Positions 62,746-64,000 of a DNA stretch of 64,000 bases are shown piece after piece. Location of the stretch: the NCBI RefSeq assembly GCF_030296555.1, contig NZ_AP027728.1:1984001-2048000 (forward strand), read 5' to 3'. The notes below the pieces were generated by a model. It was not told the origin of the DNA. It did no database searches and was given only the letters and a program-made list of their open reading frames with translations. The first letter of the stretch is position 1. Each line of letters starts with the position of its first letter. The DNA comes from Microbacterium suwonense. GTDB taxonomy: Bacteria > Actinomycetota > Actinomycetes > Actinomycetales > Microbacteriaceae. Both the position numbers and the translations under genes were made by a program.

Positions 62746-62810
62746 TGGCGGAGACGGAGGGATTTGAACCCTCGGTCCCCGTGAGGGGACTCCACCTTAG
62801 CAGGGTGGTG
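62746..62810 (-). repeat. Right attachment site inside tRNA-Ser
   Basis: The 65 bp identical to 27563-27627. It spans the encoded CCA, acceptor 3' strand, T-arm, variable arm and the 3' half of the anticodon arm of the intact tRNA-Ser. Confidence 0.8.
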
Positions 62811-62837
62811 CACTAGGCCTGACTATGCGACGTCTCC
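62749..62837 (-). tRNA. tRNA-Ser (anticodon GCT)
   Basis: An 89-nt class II tRNA on the minus strand, with CCA encoded at 62748-62746. Acceptor GGAGACG/CGTCTCC pair; anticodon stem-loop CACCC-TGCTAAG-GTG with GCT; long variable arm GTCCCCTCACGGGGAC; T-arm GAGGG-TTCAAAT-CCCTC. Decodes AGC/AGU serine codons. It is the integration site of the island. Confidence 0.95.
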
Positions 62838-62910
62838 AGGATTCCGACTCATGAGAGCACAGATCCGTCCTGCAATCATAACGGGTGCGCGGGGCTGGAA
62901 CGAATCGGGA

Positions 62911-63911
62911 TCAGCCGCTGCTGGAGTCGCGCATGACCAGCTCTGGCCGGAAGCGCACACGGCGGTCGTGGTCCCCTCCGTCGAGCTCTTTCAGCAGCAG
63001 ATCCACACCCATCCAACCCAACAGGCGTGCCGGTTGATGCACCGAGCTGAGCGGTACGACCGTGGCCGAGGCGAAGTCGATATCGTCGTAGCCGACCAGC
63101 GCGATATCGCCGGGAACGCGGATGCCGGAGCCGAAGCTGAACGCCTGCAGCAGTCCGACCGCGAGCAGATCGTTCGCAGCGAACACGGCATCCGGTCGGT
63201 CCTCGGCGGCGCGCGCCGCCAGCTGTTCCCCCGCCGCGCGCCCCTGCAGCACGGTCAGCGACGCCCGCTCGACGACCTCGAGCGTCGCGTCCTGCACCTC
63301 GGCGACGGCCAGCTCCGCCCCCGCAGGCGCTGTGCCACCTGCCGTACCGACCGAGGTCCGCTCACAAACGCGATCCGGCGGCGTCCGGTCTTCAGCAGAT
63401 GCGCGACGGCGAGCCGCCCGCCCTCCACATCGTCGACCGACACCGAGGGGAATTCCGCTTCGGCGACCTCGTGGTCCACGAGCACGACCGGCATGCCGGC
63501 ATCCGTGAACCGCTGCAGTGACGCGAGGTCACCGGATGCCGGGGTCAGCAGCACCCCGTTCACCCGCTGCTCCTGGAACAGCGCCAGGTGCGCCTCCTGC
63601 CTGGCATCGCTCTCGTCGCTGTTGCCGAGCAGCACGGTCATCCCGGCATCCGCCGCGCGATCCTCCGCGCCCCGCGCGACCTCCGCGAAGAACGGGTTGC
63701 CGATGTCGGGAACGATCAACCCGATGCTGCGACTGCGGCCGGCGCGCAGCTGGCGGGCCGCATCGTTGCGCACGAATCCGAGATCGCGGATCGCCTTCTG
63801 CACGCGCTCGACGGTGCGCGCGGAGACGCGATCAGGCCGGTTGAGCACATTCGACACAGTGCCGACCGACACACCGGCCGCCGCCGCGACGTCCTTCACG
63901 CCCACTGCCAT
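62911..63911 (-). CDS. LacI family regulator, frameshifted
   Basis: Two frames make one regulator of about 334 residues. HTH VKDVAAAAGVSVGTVSNVLN, then LIVPDIGNPFFAEVARGAED to FVSGPRSVRQVAQRLRG. The frame breaks at five C (63318-63322). With one more base it runs GAELAVAEVQDATLEVVERA to PDAVFAANDLLAVGLLQAFS and ALVGYDDIDFASATVVPLSS. Targets lie outside the window. The same type of lesion is seen in other genes here, so a sequence error is possible. Confidence 0.85.
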
Positions 63912-63939
63912 GCAGGTTTCCTCTCCACGCTGCCTGCCC

Positions 63940-63975
63940 GGAATGAGACGGGCGCAGACTCCACCTTCTCATTCC
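63940..63975. promoter_or_regulatory. Inverted repeat upstream of the LacI gene
   Basis: GGAATGAGA and TCTCATTCC, 9-bp perfect arms 18 bp apart, 29 bp before the start codon. Could be two half-sites of an autoregulatory operator. Confidence 0.4.
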
Positions 63976-64000
63976 AATCGACGCGAGGCCCTGTCCACTC

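Larger units (their letters stand above)
27563..62810. mobile_element. 35-kb genomic island integrated at tRNA-Ser(GCT)
   Basis: The block is bounded by a 65-bp perfect direct repeat (27563-27627 and 62746-62810) made of the tRNA-Ser 3' half, from the anticodon loop through the encoded CCA. The right copy belongs to an intact tRNA gene. Just inside the right end is the C-terminal piece of a tyrosine recombinase. The left end inside carries IS256 and IS110 remnants. This is the standard layout of an integrative element that uses a tRNA 3' end as its attachment site. No conjugation, replication or phage structural genes are seen, and the integrase is broken, so the island is probably fixed. Cargo: glycoside hydrolases, sugar transport, oxidoreductases and drug efflux. 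Confidence 0.75.

Noticed and set aside
27563..62810. Prophage reading of the island
   Set aside because: No capsid, terminase, portal, tail or lysis gene is present; only an integrase fragment.
1..64000. CRISPR array or cas genes
   Set aside because: No regularly spaced direct repeats with unique spacers and no Cas-like protein were seen. The repeats at 1968-4011 are palindromic, irregularly spaced and lack spacers.

Overview
This is a high-GC actinobacterial chromosome segment. The frequent GGATGC/GCATCC hexamer inside genes, the irtAB siderophore importer with a DtxR/IdeR-type iron box, the short-leader gene layout and the overall gene families point to Microbacteriaceae, most likely Microbacterium. 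This is inferred from sequence style and gene families, not from a search.

Layout. 1-6.2 kb: the 3' part of an HrpB helicase, an ABC-2 exporter pair, a TetR regulator and L-serine dehydratase, with five palindromic intergenic repeats around the exporter. 6.2-10.7 kb: irtB/irtA. 10.8-17.7 kb: a nadB-like fragment, tRNA-Arg(ACG), GntR and IclR regulators, an esterase, the MetP/MetS amino-acid transporter and small oxidoreductases. 18.6-25.9 kb: a maltodextrin locus transcribed leftward (GH13 glucosidase, binding protein, two permeases, second GH13, LacI). 26.2-27.6 kb: a broken MntA-HepT toxin-antitoxin pair cut by an IS481-type transposase fragment.

27.563-62.810 kb is the most striking feature. 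A 65-bp identical direct repeat, consisting of the 3' half of tRNA-Ser(GCT), bounds a 35-kb block. At the right end lie the intact tRNA-Ser and the C-terminal piece of a tyrosine integrase. I read this as a tRNA-Ser genomic island whose integrase has decayed. Its cargo is (a) IS256/IS110 remnants; (b) a leftward hemicellulose or side-chain sugar operon (GH51, LacI, GH27, GH35, GH31, then decayed araD and araB); (c) a second leftward operon (LplB/LplC-type permeases, binding protein, YesL, GH2, ROK regulator); (d) an ABC exporter; (e) a flavin reductase/flavin monooxygenase/TetR operon with a clear operator; (f) an alarmone-synthetase-family gene; (g) drug-efflux units, MarR plus RND and TetR plus MFS. 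A related 13-base motif lies upstream of both sugar operons and suggests one regulator serves both.

Beyond the tRNA, 62.9-63.9 kb holds another LacI gene. Seven breaks in otherwise intact genes are small indels in short repeats: six fit one missing base in a C/G run and one fits a lost CT dinucleotide. Sequencing or assembly error is a live explanation for those. The araB/araD pair and the IS remnants carry nonsense, truncation and junction changes and look truly decayed.
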